DNA of 33,664 nucleotides from Streptobacillus felis (GCF_001559775.1 NZ_LOHX01000289.1:1-33664); one strand, 5' to 3'; shown: positions 1 to 8,135, counted from the first letter of the stretch. Made by a program: numbers and translations. Notes: generated from the sequence alone by a model not told the origin.

Positions 1-164
1 ACTAAAACTCTATATTTTCTTTTAGTATTTTGAATAATTTTATTAGATGCATAATCTTTGTGATAATCTAATATATTATTATTAGCTAAGAATCCTTCTA
101 TTTTTAGTTTTTCTTGATAACTAAGGTGTTTACCTTTTTTTAAATTTATGTTATTATTGTTCAT
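1..164 (-). CDS. Transposase-like protein, N-terminal part (runs off left edge)
   Basis: An ORF reads leftward from ATG at 164-162 to the window edge without a stop, giving 54 complete codons. It starts MNNNNINLKKGKHLSYQEKL and continues KIEGFLANNN. The stretch GKHLSYQEKLKIEGFL resembles the start of IS30-family transposases, where a 'hLt.eeR.kIE.LL' segment precedes the helix-turn-helix. The following residues (DYHKDYASNKIIQNTKRKYR) do not show a clear HTH, so the family call is tentative. A good ribosome binding site (AAAGGAA on the minus strand, 180-174) lies about 9 nt before the start, inside an inverted repeat (separate entry). The gene is divergent from rpsF. It could instead be another DNA-binding protein. 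Confidence 0.45.
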   Translation of the reverse strand, partial: MNNNNINLKKGKHLSYQEKLKIEGFLANNNILDYHKDYASNKIIQNTKRKYRVL

Positions 165-227
165 ATAGATGTGTTCCTTTACTTTAATTTATTTTTTGTT
201 TGTATTTTAAAGGTATCACATCTATAT
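163..227 (-). promoter_or_regulatory. Inverted repeat covering the RBS and start of the transposase-like ORF
   Basis: ATATAGATGTG at 163-173 is matched by its exact reverse complement CACATCTATAT at 217-227. The complementarity continues with one extra base through 174-180 (TTCCTTT) and 209-216 (AAAGGTAT), giving about 18 paired bases around a 28-nt loop. In a minus-strand transcript the 3' arm holds the ribosome binding site and touches the start codon, so folding would hide both. Several insertion sequences use such a hairpin to block translation from outside transcripts. That role here is inference. Confidence 0.5.
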
Positions 228-296
228 TTTTATTTCAAGTTTTTTTGGACATTTCTAATTTCTACTTACAAAGAGGTAAATAAATTCTAAAAAAGT

Positions 297-325
297 TTGC
301 ATTTTTTAAAAATTTGTGATAGAAT
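297..325 (+). promoter_or_regulatory. Promoter of rpsF-ssb-rpsR
   Basis: TTGCAT at 297-302 and TAGAAT at 320-325 are separated by 17 bp. TGA directly precedes the -10 box, as in an extended -10 promoter. Transcription would begin near 332, leaving a leader of about 55 nt before rpsF. Confidence 0.65.
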
Positions 326-332
326 TTATTTA

Positions 333-378
333 CCCTGCTTTGTGGAATACCACTAGGGCAAAATCCAAAGGGAAGGAG
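333..378 (+). promoter_or_regulatory. Putative rpsF leader RNA, possible S6:S18 autoregulatory site
   Basis: The rpsF 5' leader can fold. GTGG (342-345) pairs with CCAC (350-353) around an AATA loop. Outside it, CTTT (338-341) pairs with AAAG (367-370), and CCC (333-335) could pair with a G run at 370-372 next to the Shine-Dalgarno GGAAGGAG (371-378). A structured leader bound by the S6:S18 complex is known upstream of rpsF in many bacteria. I could not identify the CCG bulge typical of that motif, so the assignment rests on position and folding only. Confidence 0.35.
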
Positions 379-387
379 AAAAAAGAA

Positions 388-669
388 ATGACAAATTATG
401 AAATTATGTTTATTCTTTCAACTCAATTAACAGAAGAAGAAAAGAAAGCGAATGTTGAAAAAGTAGAAGCTGTTTTAACACATGCTGGAGCAACTGAAGT
501 TAAGACTGAGATAATGGGAGATAGAAAACTAGCATATCCAATTAAGAAAAAAGAAAATGGATATTATGTTTTAACTAAATTTACTATGGATGGTACACAA
601 TTAACAGAAGTAGAGAATAAATTAAACATATCTGAGTACTTAATGAAATATATGATAGTAAAATTATAA
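388..669 (+). CDS. rpsF: 30S ribosomal protein S6
   Basis: Encodes 93 aa, normal for bS6, a small-subunit protein that binds 16S rRNA as a heterodimer with S18. It begins MTNYEIMFILSTQLTEEEKK, the usual 'YEimfIl.p.l.ee' first strand. It continues through GDRKLAYPIKKKENGYYVL, the hallmark 'g.r.LaYpIkk...G.Y' segment, and ends in ISEYLMKYMIVKL. The start at 388 has GGAAGGAG about 9 nt upstream. The frame is open back to a GTG at 316, but that extension has no ribosome binding site and matches no S6 sequence. First gene of the rpsF-ssb-rpsR operon, a widely conserved order. Confidence 0.96.
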   Translation: MTNYEIMFILSTQLTEEEKKANVEKVEAVLTHAGATEVKTEIMGDRKLAYPIKKKENGYYVLTKFTMDGTQLTEVENKLNISEYLMKYMIVKL

Positions 670-688
670 AAAAAATAGGGGGTATATT

Positions 689-1093
689 ATGAATTACGTA
701 TCATTATTAGGAAGACTTACAAGAGACCCTGAAGTTCAATACACAGGAACAGGTAAAGCTTATTTAAGATTTTCTATTGCTGTTCAAAGAGAAAACAATA
801 GAGAGGAAGTAGATTTTATTAACTGTGTTGCTTGGGAAAAAAGAGCAGAGACTATAGGGCAATATTTTAAAAAAGGAAGTAGAATACTAGTCACAGGAAG
901 AATTTCAGTTAGTAACTATGAGACAAAAGATGGAGAAAAAAGAACTTCAACAGATGTTGTAGTCAATAGTTTTGAGTTCATAGAAAGTAGAACTGAATCA
1001 AATGGAGGAAGCAGAGATTACACATCAAATAGATCAGTTGAAGCACCAAGAGAAGAAATTCTTGTAGACGAAGAAGATGACTTCCCATTCTAA
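689..1093 (+). CDS. ssb: Single-stranded DNA-binding protein
   Basis: Encodes 134 aa. Residues 1-103 form the OB fold: MNYVSLLGRLTRDPEVQYT at the start, then 'LRFSIAVQRE' and 'DFINCVAWEKRAETIGQYFKKG', all classic SSB signatures. A short flexible linker leads to the acidic tip DEEDDFPF, the C-terminal peptide through which SSB recruits replication and repair proteins. The protein coats single-stranded DNA during replication, repair and recombination. GGGGG lies about 7 nt before the ATG. It sits between rpsF and rpsR, so its expression is tied to ribosomal protein synthesis as in many bacteria. Confidence 0.97.
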   Translation: MNYVSLLGRLTRDPEVQYTGTGKAYLRFSIAVQRENNREEVDFINCVAWEKRAETIGQYFKKGSRILVTGRISVSNYETKDGEKRTSTDVVVNSFEFIESRTESNGGSRDYTSNRSVEAPREEILVDEEDDFPF

Positions 1094-1109
1094 GAAATAG
1101 GAGGAAGAA

Positions 1110-1343
1110 ATGAAACCAGTTGCTGAATTCAAAAAAAGAAAAAGAAGACCAAAAGTTAAATTTAAACTTGAAGATATAGATTATAAAAATGTGGATTTAT
1201 TAAGAAACTTTATGAATGATAAAGGTAAAATATCTCCATCAAGAGTAACAGGGTTAGATGCTAAAATTCAAAGAAAAATTGCAAAAGCAATTAAAAGAGC
1301 AAGACAAATAGCATTATTACCATATACAAGAATAGAAAAATAA
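1110..1343 (+). CDS. rpsR: 30S ribosomal protein S18
   Basis: Encodes 77 aa, normal for bS18. A basic N-terminus ([11 protein letters not shown]) is followed by the conserved core: '[20 protein letters not shown]', then '[20 protein letters not shown]' and '[10 protein letters not shown]'. It partners S6 on the platform of the 30S subunit. The N-terminus lacks the CxxC zinc pair found in some S18 proteins, so this is the zinc-free form. AGGAGG lies 6 nt before the ATG, 16 nt after ssb. A terminator follows directly, closing the operon. Confidence 0.97.
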   Translation: MKPVAEFKKRKRRPKVKFKLEDIDYKNVDLLRNFMNDKGKISPSRVTGLDAKIQRKIAKAIKRARQIALLPYTRIEK

Positions 1344-1350
1344 AATAAAC

Positions 1351-1375
1351 AAAGCTAGAGAGATCTAGCTTTTTA
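1351..1375 (+). terminator. Terminator after rpsR
   Basis: AAAGCTAGA (1351-1359), a GAGA loop, and TCTAGCTTT (1364-1372) form a perfect 9-bp stem running into a T-rich stretch. It lies 7 nt after the rpsR stop. Confidence 0.85.
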
Positions 1376-1411
1376 TATTTAATATAGCCCACGTTTTACC
1401 AAATTTGTATA

Positions 1412-1452
1412 TTGACAAAAAAGGTGGGAGAGGGTTATAATACTAGTATAAT
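1412..1452 (+). promoter_or_regulatory. Promoter of TAA1
   Basis: Consensus TTGACA (1412-1417), an 18-bp spacer, and consensus TATAAT (1436-1441). A second TATAAT at 1447-1452 merges into an alternating AT run reaching 1460. AAAAAGGAGG (1461-1470) precedes the ATG at 1475. Confidence 0.75.
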
Positions 1453-1474
1453 ATATATATAAAAAGGAGGCAAA

Positions 1475-4387
1475 ATGACAAATATAAACAAAGTGAAAAA
1501 GACACTTAAGTCATTTTTAAAAGGAAAAGTTAGTATAACAAAAAAGGTAACAATATTATTTTTAATAGCAGGTGTATCAGCATTTGCAGGATATAATAAT
1601 GCAGCACTTCCATCTTGGATAAATGCTTCAGAAATCCCAGGAAGTTGGGTATTTACAAATATGGAACCAGATAATGCAAAAACAATTACAGGAAATAATA
1701 ATATTGTTTTAGGGAGATTTGCTGGTGGAAATATTTCAGGAAGTCATAATTTTGTTGCAGGTCATAATGGTGCCGGTGGAGGAACAACTGGTATCAATAA
1801 TATTTTGATGGGACAAGAAGCAGGGGTAAATACTGCTGGACATAATAATGTTGCATTAGGAGATAGAGCTGGTAAGAATGTTACTGGTAATAACAACTTT
1901 GCTGCAGGTCCATTTGGTGCCGGTACAGGTGTAACAGGGTACTACAATATTGCATTAGGTAATGAAACAGGTCAAAATGTAGGATATGCAGGAAATGTTC
2001 CAGGATTAGAATCTTCAAATAATAACACTGGAATGGGTAGAAATAATGTTGCTATAGGTAGAAAAGCAGGAAATAGCGTACAAGGAAATGAAAATGTTGC
2101 TATAGGAGCAAGAGTAGGTGAAGGTGTTGGTTCAAAAGCAACAACAAATAGTGAAGGAATATATAATATTGTAGTTGGAGTAGAAAGTGGAAATAATACT
2201 CAGGGTGTTTCTAACGTAGCTCTTGGTAGAAATGCTGGGAATAATGTAGATGGGTCATATAACTTTGCAGTAGGACCTGGTGCTGGAAATGGGACAAAGG
2301 GTTCTAATAATATATTTATGGGTGAGAATGCAGGAGTATTAAACGGAGTTATTGCTAATCATACAATATCTATTGGAGGACAAACTAAAGCATTAAAAGA
2401 TAAAGTTATAGCAATAGGTTATGGTGCTCAAGCAAAAGAACTTAAGACAGTAGCTTTAGGTGGAAATGCAATAACTGACGTAGAAAATAGTGTATCATTA
2501 GGTAATGATACTGATACAGAAGGAACTGCAAATACAAGAACAAAAGGAACTGACAATACCTACACAACTGAAACAATATCTAATAAACTATCATTAAATT
2601 TTGCAGGAGGAGATCAAGTTGTAGGTGTAGTTAGTGTTGGAAATTCAAATCAAACAAGACGTATACAAAATGTAGCCCCTGGTTTAATTTCATCTACATC
2701 AACAGATGCAATTAATGGTTCTCAACTTTATGCATTAGCAGAAAAGGTTGCTAATATTGAAATTACAGCAGGAGGAGCATCACCTGTATTAAGCTTTACT
2801 GGGGATAATATAAAAACAACATCAGATGCAATAGGTAAAGTAGATTTAGGAACACAAAAACTTGCAATAAATGGAACTGATGGAAAAATAAAAACAGAGG
2901 TTGCTAAAGATGGACAAAGTGTTACTATTAATTTAGATGATGCTATAACAAATACTATTGCTGCAAAAGCGGATAAATCAGAAATTAAAACTTATGTAGT
3001 TGAAAATGGTAAAAATACTGTTGTTACAAAAGATGAATCAACTTCAGGAACAGTTAAATTTACTGTAGATGCAGAAAAAACAGTTGTAGTTGCAGGAACT
3101 GGTTTAAAAATGGTTTCAGAAGTTGCTGCTACTAAGGATAATAATTATGTCAACACATATACTTTAGGTTTAGCTGATGAAGTAGTTAATAAAATTGATG
3201 GAAAAGCAGATAAAACAGATATAGCAAAAACAACTTTAACAGTAACAGATGGAAAAGTTGCAGATTTAGAAGATGCAAACAAAACAAAATTGGTTACAGC
3301 AGATACAGTTAAAGATGCAATAAATAATACAGGATTCTTTATTAATTCAGGTAAAACAGAAGGAGAGAATACAGGAGCTAATAAGACTTTAGTTAAAGCT
3401 GGAGAAGAAGTTAAATTAATAGCAGGAAAAAATGTTACTATAGCTCAAAGTGGTAAAGAGTTTACTTTCTCTGTAGATTTACCTGAAATATCAAAAATAG
3501 AAGTTAAAGCAGAGGAAAACTCAGCAATAACTGTAACAAAAGATGCAAATAAAGATGTATATACTGTAGGAGTTAATGTTGACAATGATACTATAGTAAT
3601 TCAAGATGGTAAATTAAAAGCAATAATTCCTTCTATAGAGCCAGGTACTATAACAGATGAGGTTGTAGAAGGGAATAAGCTTGCAAAAACAGATGAGCCT
3701 AATAAATATGCAACTGCAGGAACTGTAGTGAATGCTATAAATACTTTAGGTAATAATACTATAAAACTTGCTGGAAATAGTGGAGAAACAAATACTCAGA
3801 ATTTAAATAAAGATGGTGGAATTAAGTTTGCTATTGAAGGAAATGGTTTAGTTAAAACAGAAGCAAAAGAAGATAAAGTTATTATAGATTTATCTGACGA
3901 AGCAAAAGAAAAATTAAATAAAATTGAAAATGTTGAAAAATCAACAACTTCGGCAATTTCTGGAGTAGCAAGTGCAGTAGCTATGGCTAACTTACCACAA
4001 GTAAGCAATATAGCAGGACATAGACATAATATTGCAGGATCATATGGATACTATAACGGAGAACATGCATTTGCATTAGGATTATCAGGATTAAATGAAA
4101 CAGGAAACTTAGTATATAAGGCAAGTGGATCACTTAATACTAAAGGTCATGTTGCACTTGGAGCAGGACTTGGATATCAATTTGACAAATTAGAATCAAG
4201 AAGAAAAGATATGTTAACATTACAAAGAAATGGAAATATAAACTTACTTGATGAAAAGGTTTATGAATTAGATCAAGAAGTTACAAGCTTAAAAAATAAT
4301 GTTAAAAATTTAGAAGGTGCAAATAAAGTATTAAATGAAAAATTACAGGAATTAGAAAAAATTGTAAATAAATTAATGAATAAATAA
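1475..4387 (+). CDS. Trimeric autotransporter adhesin TAA1 (YadA-like, type Vc)
   Basis: 970 aa. Residues 1-38 are a signal peptide with a long basic front (KVKKTLKSFLKGK) before the hydrophobic core, cut after VSAFA. Residues 58-350 are YadA-head repeats of about 15 aa ('NNVALGDRAGKNVTG'). A neck follows, with RRIQNVAPGL and TDAINGSQLY (410-419). The stalk to about 829 includes a TVKDAINNTGFF...LVKAGEEVKLIAGKNVTI module shared with TAA2. The anchor starts near 830 (GVASAVAMANLPQ) and its last strand ends GAGLGYQF at F903. Sixty-seven residues follow, including regular heptads (VYELDQE, VTSLKNN, VKNLEGA) of a coiled coil. By family, three chains form one 12-stranded outer-membrane barrel with the head outside, acting in adhesion or autoaggregation; the target cannot be read from sequence. 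It has its own promoter and terminator. Confidence 0.93.
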   Translation: MTNINKVKKTLKSFLKGKVSITKKVTILFLIAGVSAFAGYNNAALPSWINASEIPGSWVFTNMEPDNAKTITGNNNIVLGRFAGGNISGSHNFVAGHNGAGGGTTGINNILMGQEAGVNTAGHNNVALGDRAGKNVTGNNNFAAGPFGAGTGVTGYYNIALGNETGQNVGYAGNVPGLESSNNNTGMGRNNVAIGRKAGNSVQGNENVAIGARVGEGVGSKATTNSEGIYNIVVGVESGNNTQGVSNVALGRNAGNNVDGSYNFAVGPGAGNGTKGSNNIFMGENAGVLNGVIANHTISIGGQTKALKDKVIAIGYGAQAKELKTVALGGNAITDVENSVSLGNDTDTEGTANTRTKGTDNTYTTETISNKLSLNFAGGDQVVGVVSVGNSNQTRRIQNVAPGLISSTSTDAINGSQLYALAEKVANIEITAGGASPVLSFTGDNIKTTSDAIGKVDLGTQKLAINGTDGKIKTEVAKDGQSVTINLDDAITNTIAAKADKSEIKTYVVENGKNTVVTKDESTSGTVKFTVDAEKTVVVAGTGLKMVSEVAATKDNNYVNTYTLGLADEVVNKIDGKADKTDIAKTTLTVTDGKVADLEDANKTKLVTADTVKDAINNTGFFINSGKTEGENTGANKTLVKAGEEVKLIAGKNVTIAQSGKEFTFSVDLPEISKIEVKAEENSAITVTKDANKDVYTVGVNVDNDTIVIQDGKLKAIIPSIEPGTITDEVVEGNKLAKTDEPNKYATAGTVVNAINTLGNNTIKLAGNSGETNTQNLNKDGGIKFAIEGNGLVKTEAKEDKVIIDLSDEAKEKLNKIENVEKSTTSAISGVASAVAMANLPQVSNIAGHRHNIAGSYGYYNGEHAFALGLSGLNETGNLVYKASGSLNTKGHVALGAGLGYQFDKLESRRKDMLTLQRNGNINLLDEKVYELDQEVTSLKNNVKNLEGANKVLNEKLQELEKIVNKLMNK
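3962..4272 (+). repeat. TAA anchor repeat, copy 1
   Basis: Codes for the helix before the barrel, the four beta-strands and the linker up to LLDEKVYE of TAA1. About 310 bp are nearly identical to three other copies in the window (7573-7883, 10687-10992, 13538-13840). Similarity falls away sharply on both sides. This copy carries the most synonymous differences, and it has Ser instead of Ala in IAGSYGYY. Confidence 0.9.
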
Positions 4388-4403
4388 TTTAACGCTATTT
4401 ATT

Positions 4404-4439
4404 ATGGATACTTTCCTTAAAAGGAGGTATCCATTTTTA
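4404..4439 (+). terminator. Terminator after TAA1
   Basis: ATGGATACTTTCCTT (4404-4418) pairs with AAGGAGGTATCCAT (4421-4434), leaving one unpaired base, followed by TTTTAT. The rest of the 190-bp gap to TAA2 is AT-rich and holds only the TAA2 promoter. Confidence 0.85.
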
Positions 4440-4514
4440 TTTAAAATAAATTTTAAGAAAAGTATTAAAGAGTAAAGAAAATTTATTAAATATAAAAATA
4501 ACAAGTTAATATAG

Positions 4515-4544
4515 TTGACAAAAGTAAAAGTTTAAAGGTATAAT
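4515..4544 (+). promoter_or_regulatory. Promoter of TAA2
   Basis: Consensus TTGACA (4515-4520), an 18-bp spacer, and consensus TATAAT (4539-4544). The AGGAGG ribosome binding site is at 4569-4574 and the ATG at 4579. Confidence 0.75.
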
Positions 4545-4578
4545 TAAAATTAATTGAAACAAATAAATAGGAGGTAAA

Positions 4579-7500
4579 ATGAATAATTTAAATAAAGTTG
4601 TAAGAATTTTAAAATCAAATTTAAAAAATAAATTAAGTATCACAAAACAAACTATAATACTATTTTTAATGATGGGTATGTTAGGAATCTCAGAAGTAAT
4701 TTCAGATAATAACAAAGATAGTTTACACATAGGTACAGTTGCAAATAATGGAAGAAATAATATACTGGTAGGAGATGTAGCAACACCTGGAAATTATAGT
4801 ATAATATTTGCTACTAAAAATGGTGGTGGATGGCATGGAAATGGTAAGTATAAAATTGCATTTGGAGATGGTGTAAATGCTGATGGTGATGTAGAGTATG
4901 GAATAATATTTGGGAATGTTGCAGGACATGCTTTAAGTGGGAAATATAAGTTCATATTTGGAGAAGCAGCAGGATTTAGAAATAATGGAGAATATAATTT
5001 TGCATTTGGTAAAGCATCAGGAAGAGTAGTTAATGGAATCTATAATTTTGCTTTTGGAAATGAAGCTGGTCAAGATATAGCAGGAGGAAATAATATTTCC
5101 TTATTACAAGGTGCAGGATCTCAAACAAATGGTCATTTTAATATGGCTGTTGGATTCCAAGCAGGACAAATTACAAGAGGTAACTATAACTATGCTTTTG
5201 GTCCACAATCGGGGAAAAATACTACAGGAGATGAAAATATAGCAATAGGATCTCATGCAGGGAAAGATGTTTCTGGTAATGCTAACTATGCATTTGGACG
5301 TAGTGCAGGACAAAATGTATCTGGACTTGGAAATATAGCTTTTGGTGAAAATGCAGGTCAAAATGTAAAAGGGCTTCCTAATAATGAGATTTTAGGATAC
5401 TCAAATGTAGCAATAGGAAAAGAGTCTGGAAGAAATGTAATATCGAATCAAAGTTTAGCTTTAGGTTATAGAACAGGTGGACATGTAGGATATGTTACTT
5501 GGGATAATGCATCTAATGATTTTACAGCTAACCCGAGAGAGTATGTTAGAAATAGTGAAACTAATCCAAATGGGAATATTAAATCTGGTGCAGAGCATAA
5601 TACAGCAGTTGGAGCAAATTCTGGGAACTATATAGCAGGTCAAGATAATGTTGCTTTAGGAGAAGGTGCAGGAAACTATATAGATGGTCCAGAAGAAGGA
5701 GGAGCTGGAAATGTTGGTATAGGTAGAAAAGCGGGGAATAGAATTTATGGAAATGATAATATAGCTTTAGGAGCGAGTTCATCTAATAGAATTAAAGGAT
5801 CAAATAATATAGGAATAGGAACTTCAAGTTCAAATCAAGAAAGTTATTTAATTGAAAAGGAAAATACTATTTCTATGGGGACTTCTGCAGATTCTATAGC
5901 AAATAATGCTATATCAATAGGAACTAATGCAAAAACATTTAAAATAGATTCAATTACTATAGGTAAAGATTCACAAAATAGTGGAGAAAAAAGTATAATA
6001 GTAGGTTCAGAAAATACGATTACATCGGATAAATCAGGAATTTTTGGCTATAAAAATTATGTTTCATATAATCCAAACATACATGTAATAGGAAATAATA
6101 ATGGAGATTTTAATAACCAAATATCTGCACAAAATGGAGGAATCTTTGGAAATAACAATAAGTTACCAAATACAGCTATTAATAGCCGTATTATAGGAAA
6201 TAATAACGAGATTACAATAAATGATGGATTTATTGTAGGAAATGAATCAAAAATAAGTGGTAGTCATACAGTTGCTTTTGGTAATAATATTAATGCAAAA
6301 GAAAGCCAAAGTGTTTATTTAGGATTTAATTCAGATTTCAATTCAGATTCAACAAAAAGTGCAGGAAATACTACATACAGTAGCTATAATTTAACTGATA
6401 AAAATGGAGTAGTTAAGAAAACTTTTGATTTTGCAGCTCCAGTTCCTGTGGGAATTACAACTATAGGTTCAATAAAAAGTGAAAGAAGATTACAAAATGT
6501 AGCCGCAGGGTTAATAGGACCAAATTCAACTGATGCAATTAATGGATCGCAGCTTTATGCTTTAGCAGATTATGTAGCTAATTTAGAAAATCAAGTTAAT
6601 AATACAAGTCCAGTTAAGGTTGTTGATGGTAAAAACACATCAGTAACTACAGGAGATGATAAAGGGACAACAACTTATTCAGTTAATGTTAGTGGAGATT
6701 TAACTGAAATTACATCTATTTCAAATGAAGGAACTAAAATATCTTTAGAAGATGAAAATAAAGTGAATGTAAACGGGGCAACAATTACCAATGTATCGGC
6801 AGGAAAAGCTGATACAGATGCAGTAAATGTATCTCAATTAAATGAGTTAAAAACACAAATAAATAACAACAAAACTACAATAAATAATATAGAAAATAAA
6901 ATTTCTAAAACAGAACTTACAGTAGATAATGGTAAAGTTGTTAATTTAGATGATGAAAATAAAGATAAATTAGTTTCAGCAAATACAGTTAAAGATGCAA
7001 TAAATAATACTGGTTTCTTTATTAATTCAGATAGAACATTTGGTGAAAATATAGGAAGCAAGAAGACTCTAGTAAAAGCTGGAGAAGAAGTTAAATTAAT
7101 TGCAGGTAGAAATGTTACTATAAATCAAAGTGGGAAAAATTTTGAAATATCAATAGATAGACATTTAGCAACAGAATTTAATATAATTGGTGAAGATGGA
7201 ATAATAGCCGAAACTTCAACTGAAAATGGGAGAGATATTATTATTGTAAAATCAGATAAATCAGACATTATTTCAAAAAAGGGAGGAGAAGCTAAAACTA
7301 CAAAAGAGGATGGATTAGTTGACGCTAAAACTGTAGTTAATGCTATCAATGCTTTAGGAAATAACACTATTAGTCTTTCAGGAAATACTGGAAATACAGA
7401 TTCACAAAATTTAAATAAAGAAAATGGAATTACTTTTGGAATTAAAGGAAAAGGTTTAGTAACAACAGAAGCAAATGGAAATGAAATATTAATAGATTTA

Positions 7501-8016
7501 ACTGATGAAACAAAAGAAAAGATTAATAATATAGAAAAAGGAGCTAAATCAGCTTCAACTGCAGCTAATGCAGGAGTAGCAAGTGCAGTAGCAATGGCAA
7601 ACTTACCACAAGTAAGTAACATAGCAGGACATAGACATAATATTGCAGGAGCATATGGATACTATAACGGAGAACATGCATTTGCATTAGGATTATCAGG
7701 ATTAAATGAAACAGGAAACTTAGTATATAAGGCAAGTGGATCATTAAATACTAAAGGACATGTAGCATTAGGAGCAGGACTTGGATATCAATTTGACAAA
7801 TTAGAATCAAGAAGAAAAGATATGTTAACATTACAAAGAAATGGAAATATTAATTTACTTGATGAAAAGGTTTATGAATTAGATAAAGAAGTTAATGATT
7901 TAAAAACAAGTGTTAAGTATTTAGAAATGTCAAATAAGGAATTAAAAGAAGAAAATTTAAAATTAAATAATAGATTAGAAGAACTAGAAAATATAGTTAG
8001 AAAATCATTTAAATAA
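4579..8016 (+). CDS. Trimeric autotransporter adhesin TAA2 (YadA-like, type Vc)
   Basis: 1145 aa, the longest of the four. The N-terminus (KVVRILKSNLKNKLSITKQT, then ILFLMMGMLGISEV) matches the TAA1 signal region, but the mature start DNNKDSLHIGTVANNGRNN lacks the 'IPGxWxxTN' segment of the others. The head (about 55-640) has many YadA-type repeats ('YNFAFGKASGRVVNG') and a part rich in Asn and Ser (IGNNNEITINDGF). A first neck has TDAINGSQLY (651-660); a second has TNVSAGKADTDAVNVSQL (737-754). The stalk shares the TGFFINS...LVKAGEEVKLIAG module with TAA1. The anchor runs from about 999 to GLGYQF (F1072). A 73-residue tail follows, with heptads VYELDKE, VNDLKTS, VKYLEMS, NKELKEE. Predicted outer-membrane adhesin; the ligand is unknown. 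It is transcribed alone between a promoter and a terminator. Confidence 0.93.
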   Translation: MNNLNKVVRILKSNLKNKLSITKQTIILFLMMGMLGISEVISDNNKDSLHIGTVANNGRNNILVGDVATPGNYSIIFATKNGGGWHGNGKYKIAFGDGVNADGDVEYGIIFGNVAGHALSGKYKFIFGEAAGFRNNGEYNFAFGKASGRVVNGIYNFAFGNEAGQDIAGGNNISLLQGAGSQTNGHFNMAVGFQAGQITRGNYNYAFGPQSGKNTTGDENIAIGSHAGKDVSGNANYAFGRSAGQNVSGLGNIAFGENAGQNVKGLPNNEILGYSNVAIGKESGRNVISNQSLALGYRTGGHVGYVTWDNASNDFTANPREYVRNSETNPNGNIKSGAEHNTAVGANSGNYIAGQDNVALGEGAGNYIDGPEEGGAGNVGIGRKAGNRIYGNDNIALGASSSNRIKGSNNIGIGTSSSNQESYLIEKENTISMGTSADSIANNAISIGTNAKTFKIDSITIGKDSQNSGEKSIIVGSENTITSDKSGIFGYKNYVSYNPNIHVIGNNNGDFNNQISAQNGGIFGNNNKLPNTAINSRIIGNNNEITINDGFIVGNESKISGSHTVAFGNNINAKESQSVYLGFNSDFNSDSTKSAGNTTYSSYNLTDKNGVVKKTFDFAAPVPVGITTIGSIKSERRLQNVAAGLIGPNSTDAINGSQLYALADYVANLENQVNNTSPVKVVDGKNTSVTTGDDKGTTTYSVNVSGDLTEITSISNEGTKISLEDENKVNVNGATITNVSAGKADTDAVNVSQLNELKTQINNNKTTINNIENKISKTELTVDNGKVVNLDDENKDKLVSANTVKDAINNTGFFINSDRTFGENIGSKKTLVKAGEEVKLIAGRNVTINQSGKNFEISIDRHLATEFNIIGEDGIIAETSTENGRDIIIVKSDKSDIISKKGGEAKTTKEDGLVDAKTVVNAINALGNNTISLSGNTGNTDSQNLNKENGITFGIKGKGLVTTEANGNEILIDLTDETKEKINNIEKGAKSASTAANAGVASAVAMANLPQVSNIAGHRHNIAGAYGYYNGEHAFALGLSGLNETGNLVYKASGSLNTKGHVALGAGLGYQFDKLESRRKDMLTLQRNGNINLLDEKVYELDKEVNDLKTSVKYLEMSNKELKEENLKLNNRLEELENIVRKSFK
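7573..7883 (+). repeat. TAA anchor repeat, copy 2
   Basis: The anchor-coding block of TAA2. Its first 150 bp (AGTGCAGTAGCAATGGCAAA onward) match copies 3 and 4 almost base for base, including synonymous positions. Its end (gaaaaggtttatgaattaga) matches copy 1 instead. Confidence 0.9.
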
Positions 8017-8023
8017 ATTATAG

Positions 8024-8057
8024 TGGAGTAGATTTAAAAGTTTACTCCATTTTATTT
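8024..8057 (+). terminator. Terminator after TAA2
   Basis: TGGAGTA (8024-8030) pairs with TACTCCA (8043-8049) around a 12-nt loop, followed by TTTTATTTT. It begins 7 nt after the stop. Confidence 0.75.
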
Positions 8058-8086
8058 TCAAAATAAAAAATTAATAAAGAAAAATA

Positions 8087-8116
8087 TTGACAAATGTGTA
8101 AAAGAAATAATAAAAT
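8087..8116 (+). promoter_or_regulatory. Promoter of TAA3-TAA4
   Basis: TTGACA (8087-8092), an 18-bp spacer as for TAA1 and TAA2, and a -10-like TAAAAT (8111-8116). The -10 is weaker than in the other two. No promoter is seen before TAA4, so this should serve both genes. Confidence 0.6.
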
Positions 8117-8135
8117 ATATTAGAAAACAAAAAGA

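Noticed and set aside
316-387. GTG start at 316 that would lengthen rpsF by 24 codons
   Set aside because: It lies within the promoter -10 region, has no ribosome binding site, and the extra residues do not match S6, while ATG 388 has a strong Shine-Dalgarno.
1680-2350. CRISPR-like regularly spaced repeats in the adhesin genes
   Set aside because: The repeats are in-frame codons of the ~15-residue YadA head motif (N-N-hydrophobic-A-x-G), with no constant direct repeat or spacers.
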